From positions 186,262-250,261 of the forward strand of contig NBZP02000033.1 of assembly GCA_002236755.2 (NCBI GenBank): DNA of 64,000 nt, written 5' to 3'. Of this stretch, positions 33,988-45,149 are shown one piece after another. Both the position numbers and the translations under genes were made by a program. The number at the start of each line of letters is the position of its first letter. Position 1 is the first letter of the stretch. A model generated the notes under the pieces. That model ran no database searches and was not told where the DNA came from. It saw nothing but the letters and a program-made list of their open reading frames with translations. This DNA comes from Dothistroma septosporum (taxonomy: Eukaryota; Ascomycota; Dothideomycetes; Mycosphaerellales; Mycosphaerellaceae).

Positions 33988-34374
33988 CCATGATACATGC
34001 GTGAACGTAATGAAATGATTGCAAAGTACGAGATCTATCTAATCTGGCAGCGAATAGCTTCATCCCTTTCGAGAATCCACTCTTGGTTTCCACTCCCTCC
34101 AGTGCAAGTCTGCAAAAGAAGAAGAGTGTACTCACGCCGGTCACCACGAGAAGGTGTCTGCCATCGACCGACATTTACCAGAATCTCCGCACAGCGCATA
34201 CGCGACTGACGTTTGGAGTCCTAGCACTCTTTCCCTCGCCACGCAGAGGACCTCGCGGTCTTCCTTAGAAAGTGTTGGAGACCTCAGGAGGAAGGCTGAG
34301 ATAGAGAGGCGAAGCCACTTGCGTGGAGGATGCAGAAGTTTTGCGGGGTCTTGAGGAGGAGGAGTAGGAGGAGG
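33988..34374. other. Intergenic
   Basis: No gene recognised; purine-rich GAGGAGGAG runs occur at about 34350-34380, leading into the tandem repeat. Confidence 0.4.
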
Positions 34375-35060
34375 AGAGGAGAATTGCCTTCAACAACCTG
34401 AGCAAACCAGCGGATTGGAGAGCTTTCGGGTCTCGCCCACTGCAACGGACATCATCGGGTTTGACGCCGAGTGTCTTGCTGCGAATGGTGTGGTGCGTCG
34501 AGTGACAGACGGCTGAATGGTTTGGCAAGTCGACAATCAGAAGTACATCCCAAACGATGCTCTGATCTCACCCACGTCCACGGACATTACTGCTCTCGGG
34601 GCAGGCGTCTTGCTTCGATGGTGTGGTGCGTCAAGTAACAGACGGCTGAATGGTTGGACGTTCAACAATCACAGCATCCCAAACAATGCTGTTGATCTCG
34701 CCCACCTCCGCGGACTCTTGGGTGGCTAGGCCAATCGTCTTGCGTCGGTGGTGTGGTGCGTCAAGTAACAGACGACTGAATGGACTCTTCTTCAACAACC
34801 AGAGGTCATCCCAAACGATGCTCCGATCTCGCCCAACTCCCTTCGGATCAGCACTGCTTGCGCCAGGCGTCCTTACGGGGCAGATGGTGTGGTGCGCCAA
34901 GTAACAGACGGCTTCAAGGTAAGATAGGTCGACAATCGGATTGAATATCACCAAGCAGATGCTCCGATCTCCTCCCCCAACTCCCCCGGATCAGCACTGC
35001 TTGCGCCAGGCGTCCTTGCAGGGAAGAGTTGGTGTGATGCGCCACGCTGGACGGCTTCGA
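34375..35060. repeat. Tandem array of about five diverged units of roughly 130 bases
   Basis: The word TGGTGTGGTGCGTCAAGTAACAG or a close variant recurs at about 34486, 34620, 34748, 34884 and, more diverged, 35030. In each unit it is followed by GACGGCTGAATGG, then a variable stretch, then ATCCCAAACGATGCTC and TGATCTCGCCCA. Spacings are about 134, 130, 134 and 145 bases. An incomplete unit precedes the first. No long ORF runs through the array on either strand. Confidence 0.75.
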
Positions 35061-35155
35061 CTGTTGGAAGGGCAGCCTTATGAGGGTCCTGGATTAGTTC
35101 TCCAATTGCAGACCAGCCAGGTCCAATCTGCAATCTCGAACCATGGAAGAGGGAT

Positions 35156-35581
35156 CTAAGATCCCGGCGAAAGCCGCGACATAAGCCGAGCGATCGCCAT
35201 TTCGACCAGGTTATCAAGTGCGCCCGGTTCATCGACGACTTCTAGACAGGCGGGGTCTAGTTTGATTACCTCCTCGAGAATCATCTCTCGGAGTTCAGGT
35301 GGCAGACGCTCACCCACAGCCTTATGGAGGACAGCGCGTAGCTTCTCGTCCCGCAGCTTTTGAAGTTCAGACCATGGGAATGGACTGACCTTCTTGATCC
35401 ACCTCAATGCGAGGGGTCGGCAGACCTCTTTGCTCATCTGCTCGCCAGAAATCTGGGGCAGAAGGCGGTCATACCACTCGATCGCTCTATTTTGGAGCGT
35501 CGGGGACCACGGCTTCGGCTTCTCGTATTCGAGTCGCCTGGCCTGTCTGGCCTCAGCCGTATCATCAGGTCTGCAAGGCAT
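35156..35581 (-). CDS. Hypothetical protein with F-box-like segment
   Basis: A 141-residue ORF, highly charged. GERLPPELREMILEEVIKLD at about 90-109 resembles the LPxELRxxI helix of fungal F-box-like proteins, though it lies near the C-terminus rather than at the start. The rest (WSPTLQNRAIEWYDRLLPQI) is not recognised. It ends next to the tandem array. It may be the last exon of a larger minus-strand gene; no clear upstream exon was found. Confidence 0.45.
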   Translation of the reverse strand: MPCRPDDTAEARQARRLEYEKPKPWSPTLQNRAIEWYDRLLPQISGEQMSKEVCRPLALRWIKKVSPFPWSELQKLRDEKLRAVLHKAVGERLPPELREMILEEVIKLDPACLEVVDEPGALDNLVEMAIARLMSRLSPGS

Positions 35582-36394
35582 ACTGACTTCCGGCTATCCT
35601 TATCTTGTGTTCCTGAAGAAATCACAAAAAGGATGAAAACTGGGTGTTCTTGAGTCTACCGTCGGTGAAAGCTTTACGATACTGTCTGTGCAACTACAAG
35701 AGGTCTCTGAAGGGCCGTAGCCTGCCTTGCGAAATGCGAAGGTGAGCGTCTTACTGAAGCAATGAGAAGTGGCTGTAAAGTGATTTCTGAATTGCAATGC
35801 GCAAGCCGTTCGTAAAGTCGCCAACGTACCGTAGTGTGAGGAAGGAAGGAAAAGAATGCAACCGCAACGACGAAAGACATTCTTGTCGGAAGCTCCATGG
35901 CAGTGTGAATCTGAATCGGCCACACTGTCGGTATAGTATACGTTGCTTGGAATGGTGCTGAGGTCCTGAAGCGACGAGTAGTAGTTGACGCTTTGTGGTG
36001 ACAAGCTGGGTTTGAGTTTAGTCGCTCCACTCCACCCATAGCCTTGGGAATCGCGGAATAATTTTGCGGCGCGGTATCGTCCATCTCCGAGCGGTGCGAG
36101 GTGAAGAGGGCATCCTACGGTCGGCATCAAAGACACAGGACGAGCAGATATACATAGAGTACGGCCATATCGCACGTACGTGCCGAAGATGTGTACAGCG
36201 CAAGGCTGAGACAAGGCTACACCAAATGCATGGCCGACACGCGAAATCCACAATCGCGATTAAGCTTCCCATGCGCCGCCACAACACCGTACCACTGGTT
36301 CAGCTGGGTTATTTTGGTCGCGTGCTTCAAGTCATGGACCCACCGGCAGTATTTGAAGCAGGTGCGCTGCGCTCAGGGTCACCTATCGTTTGGG
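35582..36394. other. Intergenic
   Basis: A minus ORF of 217 codons (35600-36253) and smaller ones overlap here. No domain or signal peptide is convincing. Confidence 0.4.
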
Positions 36395-37268
36395 CTATCC
36401 ACGTTGGCTTAACAACGAACACAAGTAGCACATACCAAGTACACACGTGTAGGAGATGATTAAGCACATGTGTGCGAGGCACAGTATGCTGCTGCACCTG
36501 TGGCGTAGCAACCAGAATAGACAGCACTCGTCGAAGTATAGCAAGCGCCGCCTAGCATGCAACCAGATTCGGCGCATTGAGTAACTTCGAGCCAAAAGCC
36601 GGCGCACGCCCTCGGCATCACGTGGTCGAGGCGCCCGATCGGAGAATGTCTCCTTCTCCTCGCCGAGCGCGTCTTGATCATCACCGACGTGCCCGTCGTC
36701 CATCGCCATACCATCCACTTCACCAGCAGTATCCTCGATCGTGGTCTTAGACTGCCCACGTCTCGCCTCTTGAGAGTGCGCCAAGAACTTTGCCCAATTT
36801 GCTGGCGACATCTGCTCCAAAGCAACGCCCTTAGCAGGATCGCTGACCGCTTGGCCACGGGTCGACTTGTGTTCGTAGTGCCACTGGGAGAAGGGCTGGA
36901 GGCGATTGTAGCAGAAGTCGCCGAGGATTTGGATCGTTTCTACATCGAGTGTAAGGCGATCGCGTCGTGCGATGACTATATTTGGGATGCCGTCGTCGAT
37001 CACTCGTATGTCTTGCGTGCCCTCGTCTAGAGTGTTGAGCAATAGCCACTTGGGCGTCAGCTTACTCCCATCAGCTGGGAAAGACGAGTGCACGACGCAG
37101 TCCTCCAGACGTACGAGATCTAAAGTCCTTGAAAGTGGCTCACAGCAGATTTTGAATGAATCAGTCTGCCGGTTGACACTCAAGACTGCAGCGAGATGCA
37201 TCTTTGCAGCCAGCGCAGCTCAAAACACCGGACTCTGTACACGATAAACAGCGTGGCTCGCCATGTGA
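36395..37268 (-). pseudogene. Decayed MYND-finger gene
   Basis: On the minus strand from about 37256 one frame reads RCLSCTESGVLSCAGCKDAS, then RCSLECQPAD, and meets a TGA at 37163-37161. This is the MYND pattern CxxC-CxxC-CxxxC. The TGA stands where these fingers have Trp (QxADW), so a G-to-A change fits. A second TGA follows a few codons on. A shifted frame is then open to 36395 (268 codons), reading FPADGSKLTPKWLLLNTLDE and TIQILGDFCYNRLQPFSQWH. Such text follows the finger in fungal MYND proteins. Two stops and a frameshift indicate a pseudogene; a complex splice pattern is less likely. Confidence 0.55.
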
Positions 37269-38183
37269 CCGACCGCCGGGCGCCTCTGAGTGACGAGGTT
37301 GTGTCAGAAGAGGTAAACGTCATGTAGAGTGATGAGAATAGCTCCTGCGGCGTACAAACGGTAAATGCACGTTGGCATTCGGCTTGTACAATGGCCTCCT
37401 CTGCGTACTCCGCCACTCATGCATTCTGCTGGGCTGCCTTGTGTTATGGCGAACTCCGATCCGAACAATCGGCTGTTCGAACGGAACGAGACAACAATGA
37501 GATATCATTCTTCGATAATCCTGACGATGCCTAGCGACAAGGCAAGGTCAAGGCCCGTAGATGATGTGGCGTCAAAATACTGTGATGACCCGAGGTCTTA
37601 TTCGCCATCCCCAAATCCAACGCAGCGAGACGCTAGCTCGAGTGCCTTCACTGGCTCTTCGATATCATGGATACCAAGTCTCATCTTTACCCTAGCTCGA
37701 TGCGACAGATAGCGACCTTGGCCAAGGGGGGCCAGTGAAGTCATGGTCGATGTTGTTTGTTTGCGAATGTGGACTTCGTTTGACCCTGCTGTTGGCAGAC
37801 GTTGCCCAAGTGTGCCACGTCTCGAGCTTCCCTACCAGCCAGCCACGTGCAGCCACATATCGACACCAAAGCAACACGCCATCACGTTCGGAGGATGCCG
37901 ACGTGGTAAGTTCTGGTAAATTCGTGAAAAAGATCGAGCAGCACCGGCCCACATAAACCACGATTGTCCGTAGATTTGCCAGCAGCAGCAACACAGCACC
38001 GCCAGCGAAGCGACCACGACCACTTAACTCCATCTTGACGTCTGTCGTTGCCCCACGTCGCTCGTCAGCAAATCTTTTGTGAACTCCTTCGCCAAACACA
38101 CCACACTCACCCTCAACACACCACACACCCTTCCGACACAGCGCAGCAATTCCTTCACCACAGCGACCCGAACCTTAGCGATC
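37269..38183. other. Intergenic, Hsp110 promoter side
   Basis: No gene was recognised. Bases 37700-38183 are the upstream region of the Hsp110 gene and include the heat-shock element listed separately. Confidence 0.45.
37911..37928. promoter_or_regulatory. Heat-shock element upstream of Hsp110
   Basis: TTCTGGTAAATTCGTGAA holds four alternating units spaced five bases apart: TTC, GTA (one mismatch to GAA), TTC and GAA. It lies 256 bases before the start codon at 38184. The arrangement is the binding site of a trimeric Hsf1-type factor, and the downstream gene is a chaperone. Confidence 0.7.
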
Positions 38184-40695
38184 ATGTCGGTCGTCGGTCT
38201 CGACTTCGGGACGCAGAACAGTGTCATTGTAAGCCAAACAATCCCGCCAGAGAAACATGCACATGCACATGCACATGCAGAGACTGACACACTTCCCTCC
38301 AGGCTGTTGCGCGAAACAAGGGCGTCGATGTCATCACCAACGAAGTCTCCAACCGTGCGACTCCCTCCCTCGTGGGCTTCGGTCCCAAGTCACGATACCT
38401 CGGCGAGGCCGCAAAGACACAAGAAGTGTCCAACCTGAAGAACACCGTTGGCTCCCTCACACGACTTGTCGGCCGCTCGTTACAGGACCCCGATGTCCAG
38501 ATTGAGCAAGAGTTTGTTTCGGCGCCGCTGTGCGAGGTCAATGGCCAGGTCGGCGCGGAGGTGACATACATGGGCGAGAAGCAAAAGTTTTCGGCTACCC
38601 AGCTGGTTGCCATGTTCCTCACCAAGATCCGCGACACCGCCTCGAAAGAGCTGAAACTGCCCGTCAACGACATGGTCATCTCTGTGCCAGCATGGTACAC
38701 CGACGCACAGCGCAGAGGCTTGTTGGACGCCGCAGAGGTGGCAGGCTTGAAGGTTCTCAGACTCATCAACGAGACCACGGCGACCGCCCTCGGATATGGT
38801 ATCACCAAGCTCGACCTACCAACCGCAGAAGAGAAGCCTAGACGGACGGCGTTCATCGATATTGGCGCCAGCAACTACACCGCAACAATCGCAGAGTTCC
38901 GCAAGGGCGAGCTCAAGATCATATCCACCGCCTGCGACAGGCACTTTGGTGGTCGCAACTTTGACCAGGCCATCATCGACCACTTCCGTGATGAATTCAA
39001 GGAGAAGTCGAAAATTGATATTTATGAGAACCCCAAGGCACGTGTCCGCGTCGCAGCAGCCGTTGAGAAGATGAAGAAGGTCCTGTCTGCCAACGCCATG
39101 GCTCCAATCAACATCGAGTCTCTTATGAACGATGTGGACGTGCGAGGCATGCTTAAGCGTGAAGAGATGGAAGAGCTCCCAGGTGTCAAGTCCCTCCTGC
39201 AGCGCGCCACCGGGCCTCTCGAGCAGGCTCTCGCAGACGCCAAACTCAAGCCAGAGGACATTGACTTCGTCGAGCTTGTTGGTGGCTGCACGCGTGTACC
39301 AGCGCTCAAGGCCGCCATCCAGAATTTCTTCGGCAAGCCACTCAACTACACCATGAACGCCGACGAGGCCATCGCCAGAGGTTGCGCTTTCAGCTGTGCC
39401 ATCCTTTCCCCCGTGTTCCGCGTCCGCGACTTCAGCGTGCAGGATGTTGTCAACTACCCAATCGAATTCGCCTGGGAGAAGTCGCCAGATATTCCAGACG
39501 AAGACACCAACCTGACTGTCTTCAACCGAGGCAACGCCATGCCATCGACTAAGATCCTCACATTCTACCGCAAGCAACCATTCGACCTCGAGGCCAAGTA
39601 CGCCAAGCCAGACCAGCTTCCTGGTAAGATCAACCCATGGATCGGTCGATTCAGCGTCAAGGGTGTCAAGGCGGACAGCAAGGACGACTTCATGATCTGC
39701 AAGCTGAAGGCACGTCTGAACCTGCACGGCGTGCTCAACGTGGAGCAAGGATACTACGTGGAGGAGCAGGAGATCGAGGAGCCGATTCCAGAGGAGAAGA
39801 AGGACGGTGATGTGAGTACTACCCAGCGTTTAAAATCTGTGCGTTCTGCTCTTGTTCCCAGTGAGGAAGGAGGAAGGACTCTCGAGTGCACAGCTACCGA
39901 CTTGCGGAACTTGCGCAGCTCTCTGGAGCAATATCCAGTGGCCAAGCGGTCGAAGCCCAACGAACCATTGCTGACGAAGCGACAGGCAATGGACACCGGT
40001 GACAAAGCCAACGGCGAAGCCAAGGCACCCGTCAAGACCCGCAAGGTCAAGAAGCAAGTCCGCAAGGGCGACCTCCCACTCTCCGCTGGCACCGCATCGC
40101 TCGACCAAGCCGCCAAGGACGACTATATGGAGAAGGAAGGTCAAATGGTGTCGGAAGACAAGCTCGTCGCCGAGACTGAGGACAAGAAGAACGAGCTCGA
40201 GTCAGAAATCTATGCCATGCGTGCTAAGATTGAAGAGCCGTACCAGAGCAACGGATACTCGGAATTTGCCAGTGATGAGGAGAAGGACAAGATTCGGGCG
40301 AAGTGCGATGAGCTGGAGGTGAGCAGGTTCATCGAGCACATCGTGTTCTACAGCAGACTGACCCGTGCTTCTAGGACTGGCTCTACGATGATGGCGAAGA
40401 CGCCAAGAAGGCCCAATACGTCGCCAAGCTCGACGAACTCCGTGCATCTGCCGGCCCAGTCATTCAGCGCTTTAACGACAAGCGACAAGAAGAGGAAGAC
40501 GCACGAAGGAAGGTTGCCGAGGAAGCCGCAGCCAAGAAGCGTGCAGAAGAGGAGGCCGCAAAGAAAGCCGCTGAGGAGAAGCGGAAAGCTGAGGAGGCCG
40601 CAAAGGTTATGAACGACGGGTCCGACGCCGCTCCGCAACAGCAGGATGCAGAGATGAAGGATGCTGATCATCCCGAGGTTGAAGAGGCTTCTTAG
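38184..40695 (+). CDS. Hsp110/Hsp88 chaperone (SSE1-type Hsp70 superfamily)
   Basis: Exons 38184-38228, 38303-39811, 39986-40318 and 40375-40695 give 735 residues. The ATPase domain opens with VVGLDFGTQNSVI and holds LRLINETTATALGYGI and FIDIGASNYT. VELVGGCTRVPALKAAI marks the end of the nucleotide-binding part. The long acidic and Lys-rich C-terminus, with KKQVRKGDLPL, separates Hsp110 from ordinary Hsp70. It acts as nucleotide-exchange factor for cytosolic Hsp70 and as a holdase. Intron 2 (39812-39985) is 174 bases, a multiple of three with no in-frame stop. I call it an intron because of GTGAGT and CAG borders and because Hsp88 proteins continue directly from GD to AMDT. Intron 1 holds an ACATGC repeat. 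Confidence 0.95.
38255..38278. repeat. ACATGC microsatellite, four units
   Basis: Four perfect ACATGC units inside intron 1 of the Hsp110 gene. Confidence 0.9.
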
Positions 40696-41790
40696 ACGGG
40701 CAAGACACTTTCTGCGGCGTGACAGTGTTTTGATGCGATGGAAGGAATGGGCACGATAGAATTGGCGCAGCAGGCGTAGCGTTCGTTGGCGTAGGTGCTG
40801 ATGGTGATGAAGTCATGAACAACTACTCAAAAAGAACGACCATGATCATTGCGCGAGGCCGCGCGTTCGACGTGTGCGAGTCTATAGATAGATGAATATG
40901 AAGCGAGCTTCTCTGTTCAAGTCCCCATCCACGCGCGGTTCGACACCACGCTGGCCGTAGAGATTCAACTCACGAACCAGCAACATACTCAACGATACAG
41001 TGCTCTTGGGCAAGAAAGACCAACGACTACAACATGATCCATTAGACTCAAGCCACCAACACTACGCTCGTCAAATCCTGTCAAATTGCAGCGATAAGCC
41101 AAAAGTATGGACACTCACCCACGCCAGAATGGCTATCGCCAACTGCTTACGACGAGTACAGCGCTGTAGGGAAGGGCGTACGCATGATGTAGCAGTGGCA
41201 GAGAGGATCTCCACAGACCCTGCTATTGGACCATACGAGCGAGAGTGTAAATGCCTGGCAGAGAAGAAGATCCAGATCAGGAGGATGACATAGCTTCAGG
41301 AGATTTCCAGGTGTGATGAGGAAAGGAGTCGGCGTTCGCTCGATAGCTGTATCGTTGCCAAATGACACTTTTGTCCCCGGATGAGTTTAGATGTACATGT
41401 GCAACAGAGGGATGATGCAAGGATGGAACGAGTGCGATGAGGCAGGTCTTGAGTATGGTAGACCACCAGTGGAGCAGGTTTCTTCTTTTAGATCCCTTCG
41501 TGGTCTTGTCTGAGGCCTCTGGTGAGTATGAGAAATTTCGGTTATACGACAGCGTGCTGGTAGTCGTAGATTCCGCGGAAAAGGATGTTGTAAGGAGTAT
41601 GGAAGGAACCTGCTCCCACAGCAGCCATCGTGAGGTAGATGGAAGTATACATTCATCTAGAACGCGAGATATTCCAGTGTAGACGCCCTACAGGTATCAG
41701 AAGTACTCATTTGTATGATTCTGACCTCACAGCCATGTGCTGAATAGCTGCGCTACATGCAGAGTCGTGTACGATTATCCTAGCTCAGCC
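40696..41790. other. Intergenic, convergent 3' ends
   Basis: The Hsp110 gene and the lipase gene converge here. No gene was recognised in the 1.1 kb. Confidence 0.5.
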
Positions 41791-42844
41791 CTACTGCGCA
41801 TAAGCAGCAACGGCGGGCTCAGCATCCAGTTTCGGACTCCCCAGCACAAACCCATCCACCAAATTCTGCAACAGACTCCCCAAATCCTTCGCAATGTTGA
41901 CATTCATGCCCTTCGCCGCGACTCTTAGACAGATCCCCAACGCACTCTTCCTAATTCTCGCCAGACTCGCCACGCCATTATTCTTCAACGCATCCAGAGC
42001 CAGCGCATAAGCCGCGCTGGAGATCGTCATTGTAACATGCGTATCCGGTCTCAGCGGACATAGACTCTGCACAGAGAGGACCTGCGCACCGGGAAGCTGC
42101 GCATTTACATCCGGCGGCGTGACGACACCGTCAAACTGTGTCCAGATGCTCGTCGTCGGGACTAGGGCATAAAATTCGTGAGAATGCAGGGCATCGTAAT
42201 AATGACTCCCGGCGCTTTGCTGCCACAACGAAGCCTGACAGATTCCCGAGGCGCAGATGTTGGAGAGGAGGCTGTCACTGTCCAGAAGCTCGACGCCCTG
42301 GAAGTCGGGGGAGAGGGCGATGAAGGCGCGGGTGATGGAGCGGGCACTGGGCCAGAATTGGAGGGCCCATTGTGTTAGAGGACCGCCTTGAGAGTGTGTT
42401 ATGACCGCTGTGGGAAGGTTGCCGGAGAGAGAGGAAATTTGGTGGAGGTTATAGGCGACATATTCGGCGTTGATTTGCATGTCGCCCATGGCGCGGTTGG
42501 CTGCGTCACTGTCAATACTGGAGTAACCTGAGCATTTGTGTGAGTTTGAGCTTACGGATCGTGATGTAGCACGCTGTATAGCCATTGGCTTTCAAGGCTG
42601 GAACATATCCATCGCCCCAAGATTCCTGTCCTGTCGTTGCAGTGCCGTGTACGAGAAGGACAGGGGGTGATGCAGCTGACGGGTTGCCGTATGGACATGT
42701 CAACGACGCCGCCAAGTCATTGGAATCAACTGAGAATAGTGTATCGCTGTCGAAGATGAAGCTGGGACCATCTCTTGCAACGATAGGTGATGCGATCGTA
42801 AATCGTACAGAGAACAGCAGAACCAAAACTTCGAGTGGAGACAT
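41791..42844 (-). CDS. Secreted lipase, Candida antarctica lipase B-like
   Basis: Exons 42844-42556 and 42527-41791, joined across a short 28-base intron (GTAAGC...CTCAG), give 341 residues. A signal peptide (MSPLEVLVLLFSVRFTIAS) precedes the mature enzyme. PVLLVHGTATTGQESWG holds the oxyanion HG motif. ITHSQGG carries the nucleophile Ser142 in the THSQGG form typical of CalB rather than GxSxG. FIALSPDFQG and SLWQQSAGSHYYDAL, ALVPTTSIWTQFDGVV follow, with the Asp of the triad probably in QFDGVV. It should hydrolyse esters outside the cell. An upstream in-frame Met at 42937 would hide the signal peptide, so 42844 was chosen. The intron is at the lower limit of length. Confidence 0.88.
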
Positions 42845-43784
42845 CGCAAGGGAGCGTGTAGTGAGACAAAACGGATGTAAAGGAGTGTTGGTCCGTTGTC
42901 CACAAGAGATCTGAAGATGCCTTGGAGGAGAATACATGTACCTGCGATTTACGGTGACACTAAAGTACTGTCAACGCGGGGAATCTCTTCCACGATGTTA
43001 GCCGCGATGCACAGTCTAACGTTCCCAGATCACAAAGTCCAACAGAATACCTACCCCGAGATGGCAGGAGTACATTCCGGATGCTGACCTTCCTCCGCAT
43101 GGGAGGCTAATGGCCACCTCAAGGTACGCCACACACATCTTAGGAGCGTACATAGCCGCTGATGTTGCTGCTAGTATAGGAAGGTACGAATCATGCTCCA
43201 TGTTTCGGGCAACGCCAATGACCTTGCAAATGAGATGCTTGAGCGAAGGACTGGACTGCGGCGATGGAATGGATTCAAGCTTGCTCTGTGTGGCGTTGGT
43301 GTTTGAAGGAATGAAGTGCAGATGTAATTCTGACGGGGAACGAATGAGGTTGGAGATGTGGTGTTTTGCTGGAAGTGCTCGGCACGGAAGAAGGTGCGCA
43401 CCGGTCCGTACCTGAGGCAGGGGTGGATGGGACTGTTGACATCGTTGGAGTGTATACAGTAGTGACATGGTTCGGGGTGCGGGTATGATGTCACGACGCG
43501 TCCTGTGAACAGCGGTCTCGATGGTAAGGTCAAGAAGATGAGAGGTGAAGTGTAGCAAGAAACACTTGATACTGCAATCTCGCTGCAGCGATTTTATCGG
43601 CTCCTTCTTACTTCGCTCTAGCGCATTTGAATCATTCACGTGCACCTCTGTGCCCCTCCTTCTGATAATCACGGACACCGAACTATCTTCTTCTTGCTGC
43701 AGACAACACCATAGCGGCCTTGACTTGAATCCAGAAAAGAAACCATCACAGTCCTCTCCAGAGAACCTCATCACTACCAGCACC
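42845..43784. other. Intergenic
   Basis: A 256-codon minus ORF (43016-43786) and overlapping plus ORFs show no domain. Not called. Confidence 0.4.
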
Positions 43785-44045
43785 ATGCATCCAACCTGTA
43801 AGTCCGCCGGTGCAAGAAGCGCTTGCTATGGCAGAGCTGATAGCGATGATACAGGTCCAAAGTGCGGCACCAGTGTGACTGGAGGCAAGACATGCGGCTC
43901 CTGCGGTTCTGTAAGGCTGATGACCAGCTTCCAACTCACACGACGTCACGCTGACATCTATCAAAGACCTGCCCAGTCTAGAGCTCAACGCAAGATGGCC
44001 CTGGTCAAGAGGAGACGTCGATCGAGGCCCTATGAGTGGTGGTAG
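43785..44045 (+). CDS. Possible small Cys-rich basic protein
   Basis: An 86-residue ORF starting MHPTCKSAGARSACYG, with KCGTSVTGGKTCGSCGS at about 30-46 and a very basic tail (MALVKRRRRSRP). Five Cys in the first half suggest metal binding or disulfides. There is no signal peptide. The context ACCATG is a good start site. Nothing known was recognised, and chance cannot be excluded. Confidence 0.3.
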   Translation: MHPTCKSAGARSACYGRADSDDTGPKCGTSVTGGKTCGSCGSVRLMTSFQLTRRHADIYQRPAQSRAQRKMALVKRRRRSRPYEWW

Positions 44046-44588
44046 TTGCGAAGAAGAATGGACGGACGATGCGACAACGAGATGATGATATAACGAAGTG
44101 ACGGTGAGACGAGAGAAAGCATTAGCCACAAGATCTAGTCGATAGCGCTGGTTAAGGTGGTACATCACGGTTCAGCTTCGCCATGGTCCACACACTTCCC
44201 GTGTAGATGCAGTCTCCTTCGGCACGGGACCGGTATGGGCTACGGCCAGACGTGCCGACGCCCGACCTGCATGACTTGTAGGCGCATATGCAAGCCGCAC
44301 ACGCAGGCGAGTCAATCATCCGTGACCGACACGCGGCCGTCCACGATTAGACGTTCGGAGCAAAGCTCCGAACCAGGTCGTTGGGACAATCCTGACTCGC
44401 ACGACAGGCGTGAGAAATACTCTTGAACATCATGTAATACATGCCCAGCCCGAGCGAGCCGTCCACAAGCTGATTCGTGACTACTGTCTATACGTAGCAT
44501 CTCCCACATCCCTATTTCCTCCTGCACCGAGCATTATTGTAAGTATCAATCGGAAACTTCGTCTTGATATGACAAACGAAAAAAAGTT
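44046..44588. other. Intergenic
   Basis: Short unsupported ORFs only (for example 44157-44426 plus). Nothing recognised. Confidence 0.4.
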
Positions 44589-45092
44589 TCAGTACCCCCA
44601 AAAAAGTCCTTGCGGACAGGCCTCTTCCTTGCACCTTGATTCAGTAAATCTAGCGCAATCCAGCCGACCGCCTGCTAGGTTTGCCGTATAAACCCATTTG
44701 ACTCCCGGGCCGACTCCAGTCAAGGCCATTTCTATCCTTTGGTCTCCCTTCCGCAACTCCATTTGCCGGGACTCCTCGCTAGGGTAAACGTAACGCTGCA
44801 AGGTAGCCTCATGAACCAGTGTGATGTCCTGAACGCCGAATGATCCCATGATACGAAGTCGATGACAGTGCTGATCGAAATGTAAGTGCGGCTCTTCCAC
44901 GCCATCACAACGAAGCCGATGTACCTATTGCGCTTTCGCGGTGCACGGCCGGCAAGTCTTCAGCTTGCACTTTGCGCACTCGAAAATGAACCAGTGTGGC
45001 CCTGAATGGCACATGTTGCAGTTCCAGAGGATCAGTGTCGTGTCGGACTTGATCATCTTGAAAGTGTGTTCGCACTTTCCTGGCTTTGCCAT
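44589..45092 (-). CDS. Small CxxC-rich protein with in-frame TAG and long downstream extension
   Basis: The ATG at 45092 follows a 5' UTR intron (45149-45094, GTAAGT...CTAG) and has an AAAATGGC context. The first 55 codons encode a Cys-rich peptide with three CxxC pairs, CNMC, CAKC and CRPC, at about residues 25-50, plus HxxxxHWFIFEC, as in a zinc-binding fold. A TAG at 44927-44925 ends it. The same frame then stays open for 111 codons to a TGA at 44591-44589, with protein-like text (FDQHCHRLRIMGSFGVQDI, EATLQRYVYPSEESRQMELR). Either the first 55 residues are the whole product, or a CAG became TAG in a 167-codon gene, or the stop is read through. Family unknown. Confidence 0.55.
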
Positions 45093-45149
45093 TCTAGACA
45101 TGGTGGTCAGTGAGGAGCATAGCGACGCGTGACGGGAAGGGGAACTTAC

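Noticed and set aside
38816..39748. 310-codon antisense ORF in the Hsp110 gene
   Set aside because: It is a codon-bias shadow of a strongly conserved coding exon on the plus strand.
43016..43786. 256-codon minus ORF
   Set aside because: No domain, no signal peptide, frame bias not convincing; overlapped by plus ORFs.
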